This document shows, in pieces, positions 26,902-34,762 of a DNA stretch of 64,000 nt. The first letter of the stretch is position 1; every line of letters starts with the position of its first letter. Source of the DNA: TMED23 sp964566055 (GTDB lineage Bacteria; Pseudomonadota; Alphaproteobacteria; Rhodospirillales; UBA2165); assembly GCA_964566055.1 (NCBI GenBank), contig CAZMHI010000018.1, positions 1 through 64,000 of the forward strand. The letters run 5' to 3'. Both the position numbers and the translations under genes were made by a program. The notes beneath the pieces are model-generated. The model worked only from the letters and a program-made list of their open reading frames with translations. It made no database searches and was not told the DNA's origin.

Positions 26902-27876
26902 CTATTCTGTTTCTACCTCAGATTCACTCATCGAATTACTTAAATCCTGATAATGACCGGCAATACTTTGCGCCTCGATAAAAATACGCTGAATTTGTGG
27001 AAATTCCGATTTAATCCTGCTTTCCAGCCGGGAAATGGTCGCCTCAACCTCCGGAGACGTCAAATTATCGGAAAAATCGATACTAAGATTTAAAAGTATG
27101 TCCTCCGGCCCCATATGCATGGTCAATGTCTCGTTAATATTAAGAATTCCGTTCTCTTGAGTGACCATTTCGCGAATCGCGCTAACGACCTTCTCGTCCG
27201 CCCCTTCTCCCACCAGCAAGCCTTTACTTTCATAGGCCAATAAGGCCGCTGTAAGGGCCAAGATAACACCAATAACTATCGAGGCGACCCCGTCCAGAAC
27301 CGGCATTTGCAAATATTCAGCCAGCCATATCCCAACCATGGCGACGATGAGTCCCAACATCGCGGCACTATCTTCAAATAATACGGTAAAAACGATGGGA
27401 TCCTTGCTTTCTCGAACTGTTTGCAATAATCCCCGGGTGCCTTGCCGGACGGCAAACTCTTTGTAAGCGACATACCAGGCGCCTGCCTCGAAGACCATGG
27501 CGACGCCGAGCACGATGTAGTTGATAAATGCATTGGTTATGACCTCTGGGTGCTGGACTTTTTTAATACCTTCGAATATCGACACCCCAGCGCCCAAGCC
27601 AAAAATTAAAATGGCGACAACAAAAGTCCAAAAATAAAGCTCCATACCATAGCCAAACGGATGCTTATCATCTGCCGGTTTGCTGGAGCGCTTGATGCCG
27701 TAAAGCAATAGCCCCTGATTACCTGTATCTACCAGGGAGTGCACCGCTTCACTGAGCATCGCNNNNNNNNNNACCATGGTGCCGGTCATAAAGGACGCCA
27801 CGAATTTCGTAACTGCAATGAGCGAATTGCCGGCTAAGGCAGCATAGACAACATGTTTGGAAGAAGAAGAGGCCAT
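26902..27876 (-). CDS. Cation diffusion facilitator (ZnT9-like) transporter, interrupted by assembly gap
   Basis: About 324 residues as assembled. Seen: membrane helices in the N-terminal two thirds, metal-site motif SEAVHSLVDTGNQ (HSxxD, with the following NQ typical of ZnT9-like members), a second motif with DSAAMLGLIVAMVG, and a C-terminal cytoplasmic metallochaperone-like domain (about residues 215-310). It is expected to export divalent cations such as Zn2+, Mn2+ or Co2+ by proton antiport; the metal is not predictable. Ten N at 27763-27772 fall just before HSLVDT. As written the frame is kept, but this leaves about four residues more than relatives have between TG and AMLSE, so the gap length is probably artificial. 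Confidence 0.85.
   Translation of the reverse strand: MASSSSKHVVYAALAGNSLIAVTKFVASFMTGTMXXXXAMLSEAVHSLVDTGNQGLLLYGIKRSSKPADDKHPFGYGMELYFWTFVVAILIFGLGAGVSIFEGIKKVQHPEVITNAFINYIVLGVAMVFEAGAWYVAYKEFAVRQGTRGLLQTVRESKDPIVFTVLFEDSAAMLGLIVAMVGIWLAEYLQMPVLDGVASIVIGVILALTAALLAYESKGLLVGEGADEKVVSAIREMVTQENGILNINETLTMHMGPEDILLNLSIDFSDNLTSPEVEATISRLESRIKSEFPQIQRIFIEAQSIAGHYQDLSNSMSESEVETE
27763..27772. other. Assembly gap (10 N)
   Basis: Ten unknown bases inside the transporter gene. A round-number N run marks a scaffold join, so linkage of the nuo side to the hydantoinase side rests on scaffolding rather than on continuous sequence. Confidence 0.95.
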
Positions 27877-27884
27877 ACCTGACG

Positions 27885-27898
27885 AACTTATTTAAGTT
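27885..27898. promoter_or_regulatory. AACTTATTTAAGTT palindrome, putative operator
   Basis: Perfect dyad AACTTA-TT-TAAGTT, 9 bp upstream of the transporter start codon and about 90 bp before the divergent RdhA-like gene. It is positioned to control one or both; the binding protein is unknown. Confidence 0.35.
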
Positions 27899-27987
27899 AC
27901 AAACGCTAATACTATATTTAAACTATCTGGCGTTCTAGTTACTATTCAAATAATTAAAATACAATAGAGCTTGGGAGGCTCCAATTT

Positions 27988-28974
27988 ATGACCAGCAAAA
28001 CCACCGAAGACGCGCCATGGGAACCCAATCCTGAAGTGATGAAGTTATGGCCGGATATTTCGGGCAACACCATTAACGGAATCGGTGAGACGGAGCAACA
28101 CCCTCCGCGCCCGGTCTTTTGGCGGGCTGACGGGACCATCTCCCACACCGAGGTTCTGTTCTATTTCTATAATCGAGATAAGGATAACGAACGTATTACT
28201 GCCTCGCGCAAATTGCGTGAGGAGCCGATTGCCATGCCGCTGGTCGATATCGCGGCGGAGCAGATCGAGAAGTCTCCAGAAATTTGGAGTGAACTGGTTA
28301 AAAAAATGGCGCTGGAGATGGGCGCCGACCAGGCGGGTATCTGTGAGTACCAGCCTGAATGGACTTATGAAGATAGGCCCCAGCCGCAGGGTAAATGGGC
28401 GATCATGCTGGCCTTCGCCCATGACTACGACAATCTTAATACTGCTCCCCATGAAGACGCCTATATCGAGGTGATGGTGCAATATGCCCGGGCAGCAAAA
28501 TCTGCCAAGCTGCTCGCCAATTGGATCAGGGAACAAGGCAGCCACGCTGATCCAAAGATGGGCCCCAATACCGAGGACGTCCTGATGATCCCGGCAGCCA
28601 TTGAGGCCGGGCTTGGCCAACTCGGCAAGCACGGCTCGATGATCAACCGCAATTTCGGCTCGAACTTCCGGCTGTCGATGGTGCTGACCGATTTGCCGCT
28701 GGCGCCAGACGCTCCGGATGAATTCGGCTCCGAGGAGTTTTGTGAGAGTTGTCAGATTTGCGCCAATGCCTGCCCGCCCGATGCCATCTTCCGCGAAAAG
28801 CAGCTCATCCGGGGCGACAAAAAATGGTATGTCGATTTCGATAAATGCATTCCGTATTTTGTCGATAATAAATGCTGTGGTTTGTGCTTGCCGGTCTGTC
28901 CGTGGAGCCGGCCTGGCATTGCCGAGAACTTGGTCCAGAAAATGGCCAAGCGGAAAGAGCAAGGCGCTGGATAA
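27988..28974 (+). CDS. Reductive dehalogenase (RdhA)/QueG-like corrinoid Fe-S protein
   Basis: 328 residues; GGGAGG lies upstream of ATG 27988. Residues about 120-235 resemble the corrinoid-binding nitroreductase-like fold of RdhA and QueG: VQYARAAKSAKLLANWIREQG, AIEAGLGQLGKHGSMINRNFG, LSMVLTDLPL. Two ferredoxin motifs follow, CESCQICANACPPDAI and CIPYFVDNKCCGLCLPVCP. It has no Tat signal and no B-type anchor partner, and is much shorter than respiratory dehalogenases, so it is likely cytoplasmic. The stop overlaps the D-carbamoylase start (TAATG), so the two are coupled and probably in one pathway. Whether it removes halogen, reduces a ring or does something else cannot be read from sequence. 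A QueG role is unlikely given this context. Confidence 0.65.
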   Translation: MTSKTTEDAPWEPNPEVMKLWPDISGNTINGIGETEQHPPRPVFWRADGTISHTEVLFYFYNRDKDNERITASRKLREEPIAMPLVDIAAEQIEKSPEIWSELVKKMALEMGADQAGICEYQPEWTYEDRPQPQGKWAIMLAFAHDYDNLNTAPHEDAYIEVMVQYARAAKSAKLLANWIREQGSHADPKMGPNTEDVLMIPAAIEAGLGQLGKHGSMINRNFGSNFRLSMVLTDLPLAPDAPDEFGSEEFCESCQICANACPPDAIFREKQLIRGDKKWYVDFDKCIPYFVDNKCCGLCLPVCPWSRPGIAENLVQKMAKRKEQGAG

Positions 28975-29912
28975 TGCCGGAAAGAAAAATCACCGTCGGC
29001 GCAGCTCAGATGGGGGCTATCTCTGAATCCGATGACCGTGCATCGGTGGTTAAGCGTTTAATTGACCATCTCAAACACGCCAAAGACCGGAATTGTGATC
29101 TGGTGGTGTTCCCGGAACTTACCCTCACGACTTTTTTCCCGCGCAATTTCTATGAGGATGAAGCCGAACTGGAGAAATATTTTGAAACCTCCCTACCCTC
29201 ACCCGCTACGCAAGCCTTGTTCGATACGGCGATTGATCTCGGTATCGGCTTTTATTTGGGCTATGCTGAAAAGACGGAAGACGGCGGCGAGGCCCATTAT
29301 TTCAATTCGGCTGTGTTGGTCGACAAAAAAGGTGAGATTGTTCAAAAATACCGCAAAATTCATCTGCCGGGCCATGCCGATCATCGTCCGCAGTTTTCGG
29401 TGCAGCATCTGGAAAAGCGCTATTTTGAGAAGGGTAATCTCGGCTTCCCCGTCACTAAAGCCTTCGGCGGCGTTATCGGCATGTGTATCTGCAACGACCG
29501 ACGGTGGGCTGAAACTTATCGGGTGATGGCCATGAAAGGCGCCGAGATGATTGTGCTTGGCTACAATACACCGACGCGGCCTTTTTGGGCAGAGCACGAT
29601 AACCCGCAAAGCGATTTTCAAAACCACCTCAGCATGCAGGCCGGCGCTTATCAGAACTGCTGCTGGGTGGTGGGCACGGCAAAAGCCGGTATCGAAGATG
29701 GTGCGGGTTTAATTGGCGGCAGTGCGATCATCGCGCCAACCGGTGAGATTGTCGCTCAATGCCTGACCCGCGATGACGAGCTTATTACCGCCGAGTGCGA
29801 TCTCGAGCTTGCCCGCGACTGGAAAGAGAACTTGCTCAACTTTGAAAATAACCGCGAGATCGACGACTACCAGATCATTACCCGGCAAGCCGGCATCACT
29901 CCGCCTGAGTAG
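28974..29912 (+). CDS. N-carbamoyl-D-amino acid amidohydrolase (D-carbamoylase)
   Basis: 312 residues, nitrilase superfamily. Start at ATG 28974 overlaps the upstream stop. Catalytic triad E48 (VVFPELTLTTFFP), K128 (YRKIHLPGH) and C173 (MCICNDRRW) corresponds with a shift of one to E47-K127-C172 of the Agrobacterium D-carbamoylase as I recall it. QHLEKRYFEKGNLGFPV, GYNTPT and LSMQAGAYQN also match that enzyme closely. It hydrolyses N-carbamoyl-D-amino acids to D-amino acid, CO2 and ammonia. A D-hydantoinase-type gene converges on it just downstream. Beta-ureidopropionase or N-carbamoylputrescine amidase are less likely given the D-carbamoylase-specific segments. Confidence 0.85.
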   Translation: MPERKITVGAAQMGAISESDDRASVVKRLIDHLKHAKDRNCDLVVFPELTLTTFFPRNFYEDEAELEKYFETSLPSPATQALFDTAIDLGIGFYLGYAEKTEDGGEAHYFNSAVLVDKKGEIVQKYRKIHLPGHADHRPQFSVQHLEKRYFEKGNLGFPVTKAFGGVIGMCICNDRRWAETYRVMAMKGAEMIVLGYNTPTRPFWAEHDNPQSDFQNHLSMQAGAYQNCCWVVGTAKAGIEDGAGLIGGSAIIAPTGEIVAQCLTRDDELITAECDLELARDWKENLLNFENNREIDDYQIITRQAGITPPE

Positions 29913-29925
29913 CTTACCTCTTAAC

Positions 29926-30017
29926 CGTCATTCTGGCGAAAGCCAGAATCCAGAAAGCTAACACCTGAGATTCAGTCCACGAAATACTGGACCCTGGATC
30001 AAGTCCAGGGTGACGAT
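29926..30017. repeat. Dispersed intergenic repeat, copy 1 (two hairpins)
   Basis: Lies between convergent genes. Left hairpin ATTCTGGC-GAAA-GCCAGAAT (29930-29949) and right hairpin ACCCTGGA-tcaag-TCCAGGGT (29991-30011), bounded by GTCA and TGACGAT. A diverged copy occurs at 49105-49180. It resembles the CTGGATC/GTGACG-type intergenic palindromes common in alphaproteobacteria and may act as a bidirectional terminator. Confidence 0.75.
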
Positions 30018-30031
30018 GAGGTGTGTTTCGG

Positions 30032-31441
30032 TCAAACCTGCCCCGAATTTCCACGTTTTATGAATTGACCGCCACCGGCGCGGCCCAGCCAGTCATTGCC
30101 GTCGACAATCATCTCGCCACGTAAGAATACTTTTTTGACCCGGCCGATATTTTCGCGGCCTTCGAATAAGGAATAGTCCACCCGGCTGTGGTGTTCGCTG
30201 GCTTTGATAGTCCAGCTTTCCTCCGGATCAAACAGCACGATATCCGCATCTGAGCCAACCGCGATGGTGCCTTTTCTCGGAAACAGCCCGAACAGTTTGG
30301 CAGGTGTGGTTGAGTTTAATTGCACAAATCTGTTCAGTGACAGCCGTCCCTGACGCACGCCGCCATCATAGATCAATGGCAGACGCGTTTCGACACCCGG
30401 GGCGCCATTAGGCATTTGAGCGAATGAGTCTTTACCGAGCTCCTTCGAATGTTCCAATCCCCAGCTTTGTTCGGTCAGGCAAAATGGGCAATGATCAGTT
30501 GAAATAACTTGCAGATCGTCAGTGGCCAGCCCCCGCCATAGCGCATCCTGATGCTCTTTAGAACGCAAGGGCGGAATCATGGTATATTTAGCCGCTTCAT
30601 TATTGGGCTTGTCATATTCATCTTCGGTCAGGAACAGATAGTGCGGGCAGGTTTCAGCATATATCGGCACGCCGTCATGGCGCGCTTCGGCAATGTGACT
30701 GATTGCATCCTGGGTCGAGACATGGACAACGTAAAGCGGCGAGTCGGCAAGCTTGGCGATCTGAATGGCCCGGTGTGCCGCCTCCCCTTCCGTGCCCGGC
30801 GGATGCACCCGGGGATGATTGAGGATTTCATTGCGGCCTTCAGCTACTGCTTCCTTGATCAACAAATCGATCAGCAGACCATTTTCCGCATGGACACAAG
30901 AGAGGCCGCCATTTTCACCGGTCATGCGCATAATTTGATAGAGCTCGGCATCATCAATCATCATGATGCCCGGCATGACCATGAACATTTTAAAACTGGT
31001 GACACCGTCATTTTGTAATACGGACTTCATATCGACCAGGGTCTGGTCATTAAATGTCGTGATGATCATGTGGGCGCCAACATCGACACAAGCGTTCGCC
31101 GCCCTCGCCTGCCAATCATCGAGACCGGCAATAACGCTATCGCCATGAGGCTGCTGGGCGAAGTCAACCAGGGTCGTGGTGCCGCCGAAGGCCGCAGCCA
31201 TAGTGCCGGTCTCAAAAGTATCAACGGTCTTGGCTGCCCCGACTTCGGCTTCAAGATGGGTATGCACGTCTACGCCGCCGGGCATCACCAGAAACCCGCT
31301 GGCATCAATCACTTCGACATCATCACCAACGGCTATATCGAGACCGATCATTTTAACGATCCCATCAGCCATCAGAATATCTGCCGTGTAGTCGTCCGTG
31401 GCAGTAATTATCCGGCCGTTCTTGATCAGTTTTTCAGTCAT
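30032..31441 (-). CDS. D-hydantoinase / dihydropyrimidinase
   Basis: 469 residues, cyclic amidohydrolase. All metal ligands are present: H60 and H62 (VDVHTHLE), carboxylated K151 (TSFKMFM), H184 (CVHAENG), H240 (VVHVST) and D316 (STDHCPF). It opens hydantoin or dihydropyrimidine rings to N-carbamoyl amino acids. Pairing with a D-carbamoylase gene 119 bp away argues for a hydantoin-type D-amino acid route. A pyrimidine-degradation role is the alternative, but no dihydropyrimidine dehydrogenase is in view. It overlaps the upstream aminotransferase gene by 4 bp on the same strand. Confidence 0.88.
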   Translation of the reverse strand: MTEKLIKNGRIITATDDYTADILMADGIVKMIGLDIAVGDDVEVIDASGFLVMPGGVDVHTHLEAEVGAAKTVDTFETGTMAAAFGGTTTLVDFAQQPHGDSVIAGLDDWQARAANACVDVGAHMIITTFNDQTLVDMKSVLQNDGVTSFKMFMVMPGIMMIDDAELYQIMRMTGENGGLSCVHAENGLLIDLLIKEAVAEGRNEILNHPRVHPPGTEGEAAHRAIQIAKLADSPLYVVHVSTQDAISHIAEARHDGVPIYAETCPHYLFLTEDEYDKPNNEAAKYTMIPPLRSKEHQDALWRGLATDDLQVISTDHCPFCLTEQSWGLEHSKELGKDSFAQMPNGAPGVETRLPLIYDGGVRQGRLSLNRFVQLNSTTPAKLFGLFPRKGTIAVGSDADIVLFDPEESWTIKASEHHSRVDYSLFEGRENIGRVKKVFLRGEMIVDGNDWLGRAGGGQFIKRGNSGQV

Positions 31442-32820
31442 GATGTTTCAACTATGCCCTCCTCAATCAACAATTCCAAGGCCCGCCGGAATGCTGCTGC
31501 CGTTTGATCAATTTCGGCATTGCCATGACTGGCCGAAAGAAAGCCGCTGAAGCGTGGGCTCGTGTCGATGCCGTTGAGCAGCATTGCCAAGCGCAACAGC
31601 GCAAGAATTTCCGTGTCGTTCTCTGATAACTCGCTTAGCGGCATTTCCGCCGGGTCAAATTTCAAAGGATCAAGGTCGCGGTTATGCGAATTGGTGAAGA
31701 GATGAAAACCGGAATAGCTGCCATAGACTGCCCACTTTATTTTTAAATCAGCCAGGACCTGATTGAGTTGCCGGCGGAACTGCGCGCCCTTGTTGCTCAC
31801 TTGGGTGCAAATATCCGAGCTGCCAATTATCTCCAAAGCTTTACTGCCGGCAACGGCGCTCATCGGATTGGCATTGAAAGTGCCCGGGTGAGCGATTTTT
31901 CGCTGCCCCGCCTCGCGGCTGGCATTGAAATCGAGCTGGTTCATGATGTCCAAGCGCCCGGCCACCGCCCCGCCCGGCAAGCCGCCAGCCATAATTTTAC
32001 CCAAGGTCGTGAGATCGGGCCTAACATCTGCCAATTCCTGCATACCGCCCGGGGCAACCCGGAAGCCGGTGACGACCTCGTCAAAAATAAGCAGGCATCC
32101 GTGCTCGTCGGCAATCTCGCGTAAGAAGGTGAGAAATTCCGGCGCTAAGGGCGTGGCGCCAAAATGCGCACCGGTCGGCTCAACGATAATAGCTGCAATA
32201 TCCTGATGTTGGGCGAAGGCCGCTTCGACCAGATCACGATCACCAGCTTCAACGATAATATTTTCAGCAACGACAGAAGGCAAAATACCAGGGGGTGGCG
32301 CGTTGTCAGACGGCGCTTCATAACCCGTCACCACATGGTCCTGCCAGCCATGAAAATGCCCGGCAAACTGCAATATTTTTGAGTGCCTGGTGAAAGCTCT
32401 GGCTAGCCGCAGCGCCATCAAGGTTGCTTCGGTGCCAGACGAGGTAAATCGCACCTGCTCAGCTGAGGGAACCAGCGCACAGATTTTTTCTGCCCATTTG
32501 ACTTCGGCCTGATGCGCCGCACCCGGATGAGTGCCGAGTTGGGCCTGAGCCTCAACAACGCTGACAATCTCCGGGTGGCTATGGCCCAAAATTAGTGCGC
32601 CATGGCCGCCGATATAATCGATATATTCATGACCATCAGCATCCCATTTACGAGGGCCAAGCGCCTTCTCAATGTAAATCGGATGGGGCTCCTGATGGCG
32701 AAGATCATGCGTCACACCGCTCGGCAGGACGTTGCGGGCACGTTCGGCAAGCTCCCGCGATTTCAGCGTATGCATTAAATAGCGGTCTAGCAGTGACGAC
32801 GATGAATCTTTAGTTGACAA
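31438..32820 (-). CDS. Class III aminotransferase (glutamate-1-semialdehyde aminomutase-like)
   Basis: 460 residues, PLP fold type I. Seen: YIDYIGGHGALILGHSHPE, FTSSGTEATLMALRLARAFT (phosphate loop), FHGWQDHV, LIFDEVVTGFR with the PLP-pyridine Asp, and TLGKIMAGGLPGGAVAG with the Schiff-base lysine (about residue 270). It belongs to the HemL-like group often labelled aspartate aminotransferase family; its operon position with the hydantoinase suggests a catabolic rather than tetrapyrrole role. First gene of a two-gene minus-strand operon, 4-bp overlap with the hydantoinase. Confidence 0.85.
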   Translation of the reverse strand: MSTKDSSSSLLDRYLMHTLKSRELAERARNVLPSGVTHDLRHQEPHPIYIEKALGPRKWDADGHEYIDYIGGHGALILGHSHPEIVSVVEAQAQLGTHPGAAHQAEVKWAEKICALVPSAEQVRFTSSGTEATLMALRLARAFTRHSKILQFAGHFHGWQDHVVTGYEAPSDNAPPPGILPSVVAENIIVEAGDRDLVEAAFAQHQDIAAIIVEPTGAHFGATPLAPEFLTFLREIADEHGCLLIFDEVVTGFRVAPGGMQELADVRPDLTTLGKIMAGGLPGGAVAGRLDIMNQLDFNASREAGQRKIAHPGTFNANPMSAVAGSKALEIIGSSDICTQVSNKGAQFRRQLNQVLADLKIKWAVYGSYSGFHLFTNSHNRDLDPLKFDPAEMPLSELSENDTEILALLRLAMLLNGIDTSPRFSGFLSASHGNAEIDQTAAAFRRALELLIEEGIVETS

Positions 32821-32908
32821 GAATTACCCCCGAGCATTTTTGCTTTTCAATATCCTTTAAATCCTAGCCTGTCGAATTCCTTTTGACAAAGGGCTTCACG
32901 CCTCATTG

Positions 32909-32936
32909 TTGACGATTTTTCGCAACCGTGTAGAAC
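32909..32936 (+). promoter_or_regulatory. Sigma70-type promoter of the MetE-like gene
   Basis: TTGACG (32909-32914), 16-bp spacer, TAGAAC (32931-32936), 31 bp before the start codon, which has GAGGGAG as ribosome-binding site (32952-32958). Confidence 0.5.
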
Positions 32937-32966
32937 TGAATAAAAAAAACCGAGGGAGAACATGCC

Positions 32967-34079
32967 ATGACCTATCAAGATAGTTCCAAGCCGCCTTTTC
33001 GCGCCGATCATGTCGGCAGTCTACTACGTCCGCAACATCTGCATGATGCTCGCGCCAAACATCTCGATGATGGGGAGCCTTATGAAGAGCTTAAAGCGGT
33101 TGAAGACGAATGCATCAGTAATGCAGTGGCTAAACAGGAAGCCGCCGGCTTGAAAGCTGTTACCGATGGCGAATTCCGCCGCACCAGCTGGCACTATGAT
33201 TTCTTATGCGGCTTGGATGGCATTGAGCAATCAGCTGCACCCCAAGGACCGGCCTTCAAAGGCGGACACAACATCAATTCGCTTGAGGTTAAAAGTAAGA
33301 TCAGCAACCCCAACGGCGTTATGCTGGATCATTTCAAATTCTTGAAAGAGACGGCCAAAGTTACGCCGAAATTCTGTATCCCCTCCCCCAGCCTCGCCTA
33401 CCACCGGGGCGGGCGGGACCTTATCGACCGCGATGTTTATCCCGACCTGGACGAGTTTTGGGCGGATTTGTGCGCGGCCTACCGGGACGAAATCGTCCAT
33501 CTCGCTGATGCCGGCTGCACCTATCTTCAACTTGATGACACAACCTTCGCCATGCTGTGTGATCCCAAAGTGCGTGGTCAAATGACGGAGCGTGGCGAAG
33601 ACCCGGCACAATTGATCCGCACCTATGCGGCAGGGATTGCCGAAGCCATTAAGGAACGTCCGGACAGCATGACCATCACAGTTCATATGTGCCGAGGCAA
33701 TTTCAAAAGTTCCTGGATTGCCGAAGGTGGTTATGAACCGGTGGCCGAGGATATGTTCGCCGGCGTGCCGGTCGATGGCTTTTTTATGGAATGGGAAACA
33801 GAACGCGCCGGCGGGTTTGAGCCGCTGCGCTTTGCCCCTCACGATAAAATGATTGTGCTTGGCCTGGTGTCATCAAAGTTTCCAGAATTAGAGAGCAAAG
33901 ATGATTTAAAACGCCGGGTCGACGAGGCCGCCAAATTTATACCCATGGAAAACCTCTGCCTCAGTCCGCAATGTGGCTTTGCCAGCATGGTTATGGGCAA
34001 TATTATCAGTGAAGATGCACAATGGCGAAAGCTGGAACTCATTGCCGAAACGGCGACGGAAATTTGGGGCAGCGTGTAA
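32967..34079 (+). CDS. MetE-like (cobalamin-independent methionine synthase family) methyltransferase
   Basis: 370 residues, corresponding to the C-terminal catalytic barrel of MetE only, like the YxjG/YxjH group. Seen: FRADHVGSLLRP at the N-terminus, VTDGEFRRTSWHYDF, and zinc ligands in TVHMCRGN (HxC), the EWE motif and SPQCGFAS. The methyl donor and acceptor are unknown; a folate-dependent homocysteine methyltransferase would need the missing N-terminal half, so another thiol substrate is likely. It is divergent from the aminotransferase-hydantoinase pair, across 146 bp. Confidence 0.8.
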   Translation: MTYQDSSKPPFRADHVGSLLRPQHLHDARAKHLDDGEPYEELKAVEDECISNAVAKQEAAGLKAVTDGEFRRTSWHYDFLCGLDGIEQSAAPQGPAFKGGHNINSLEVKSKISNPNGVMLDHFKFLKETAKVTPKFCIPSPSLAYHRGGRDLIDRDVYPDLDEFWADLCAAYRDEIVHLADAGCTYLQLDDTTFAMLCDPKVRGQMTERGEDPAQLIRTYAAGIAEAIKERPDSMTITVHMCRGNFKSSWIAEGGYEPVAEDMFAGVPVDGFFMEWETERAGGFEPLRFAPHDKMIVLGLVSSKFPELESKDDLKRRVDEAAKFIPMENLCLSPQCGFASMVMGNIISEDAQWRKLELIAETATEIWGSV

Positions 34080-34135
34080 TTACACAAGATAATTGCTAAC
34101 TTGATAACCTTTCCAAGGCTCTGTACTTCTACTAT

Positions 34136-34735
34136 ATGAGCAGTTCCCGAAATGAGCTTTGCGCCCGTTTGCTCGACGTGATCGAGCAACACATTATTCC
34201 CCTGACCCGTGACGGCGTGGCTTCTGGCAATAAAGTCTTTGGCGCCGCGATCTTAAGAAAATCAGATTTGTCCCTGGTGATCGCCGGCACCAATGAAGAA
34301 ACCAAAAATCCTTTGAACCACGGCGAAATTTCGGTGCTAAATGCTTTTTACAACTTGCCTGAAGGCGAGCGGCCTCCTACCAGCGAATGTATTTTTCTGG
34401 CGACGCACGAACCTTGTTCGTTATGTTTGTCGGCCATAACCTGGACGGGCTTCGATAATTTTTATTACTTTTTCGGCTACGAAGATACGCGGGACGCCTT
34501 CAATATTCCCCATGACTTGAAGATTTTGCAGGAAGTTTTCAAAATACCGAACGGTGAATACGCCCGTAACAACGAATTTTGGCAATGTCAGGATATTATA
34601 GCCATGGCCGGCGAGATCGGCGGTGACGAAGGCGCTAAACGTGCCGCTCAGATTGATTCTATTAAAAACGAATATGATAGGCTTTCGGCTGTATACCAGG
34701 CGACTAAGGACGGAACTGACATCCCGCTAAGCTAG
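34136..34735 (+). CDS. Zinc-dependent nucleoside/cytosine deaminase-like protein
   Basis: 199 residues. Cytidine-deaminase-like fold: NHGEISVLNAF supplies the HxE pair and THEPCSLCLSAI the PCxxC zinc ligands. Extra helical C-terminal part (about 130-199) of unknown role. It probably deaminates a free base or nucleoside; it is too long and divergent for TadA. It lies 56 bp after the MetE-like gene and may be co-transcribed. No clear ribosome-binding site precedes ATG 34136. Confidence 0.75.
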   Translation: MSSSRNELCARLLDVIEQHIIPLTRDGVASGNKVFGAAILRKSDLSLVIAGTNEETKNPLNHGEISVLNAFYNLPEGERPPTSECIFLATHEPCSLCLSAITWTGFDNFYYFFGYEDTRDAFNIPHDLKILQEVFKIPNGEYARNNEFWQCQDIIAMAGEIGGDEGAKRAAQIDSIKNEYDRLSAVYQATKDGTDIPLS

Positions 34736-34762
34736 GGAGCAAAGGAATTTGCCGTTTTGAAA

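Noticed and set aside
28045..28962. 305-codon minus-strand open frame opposite the RdhA-like gene
   Set aside because: Antisense shadow; the plus-strand frame carries clear Fe-S motifs and a ribosome-binding site.
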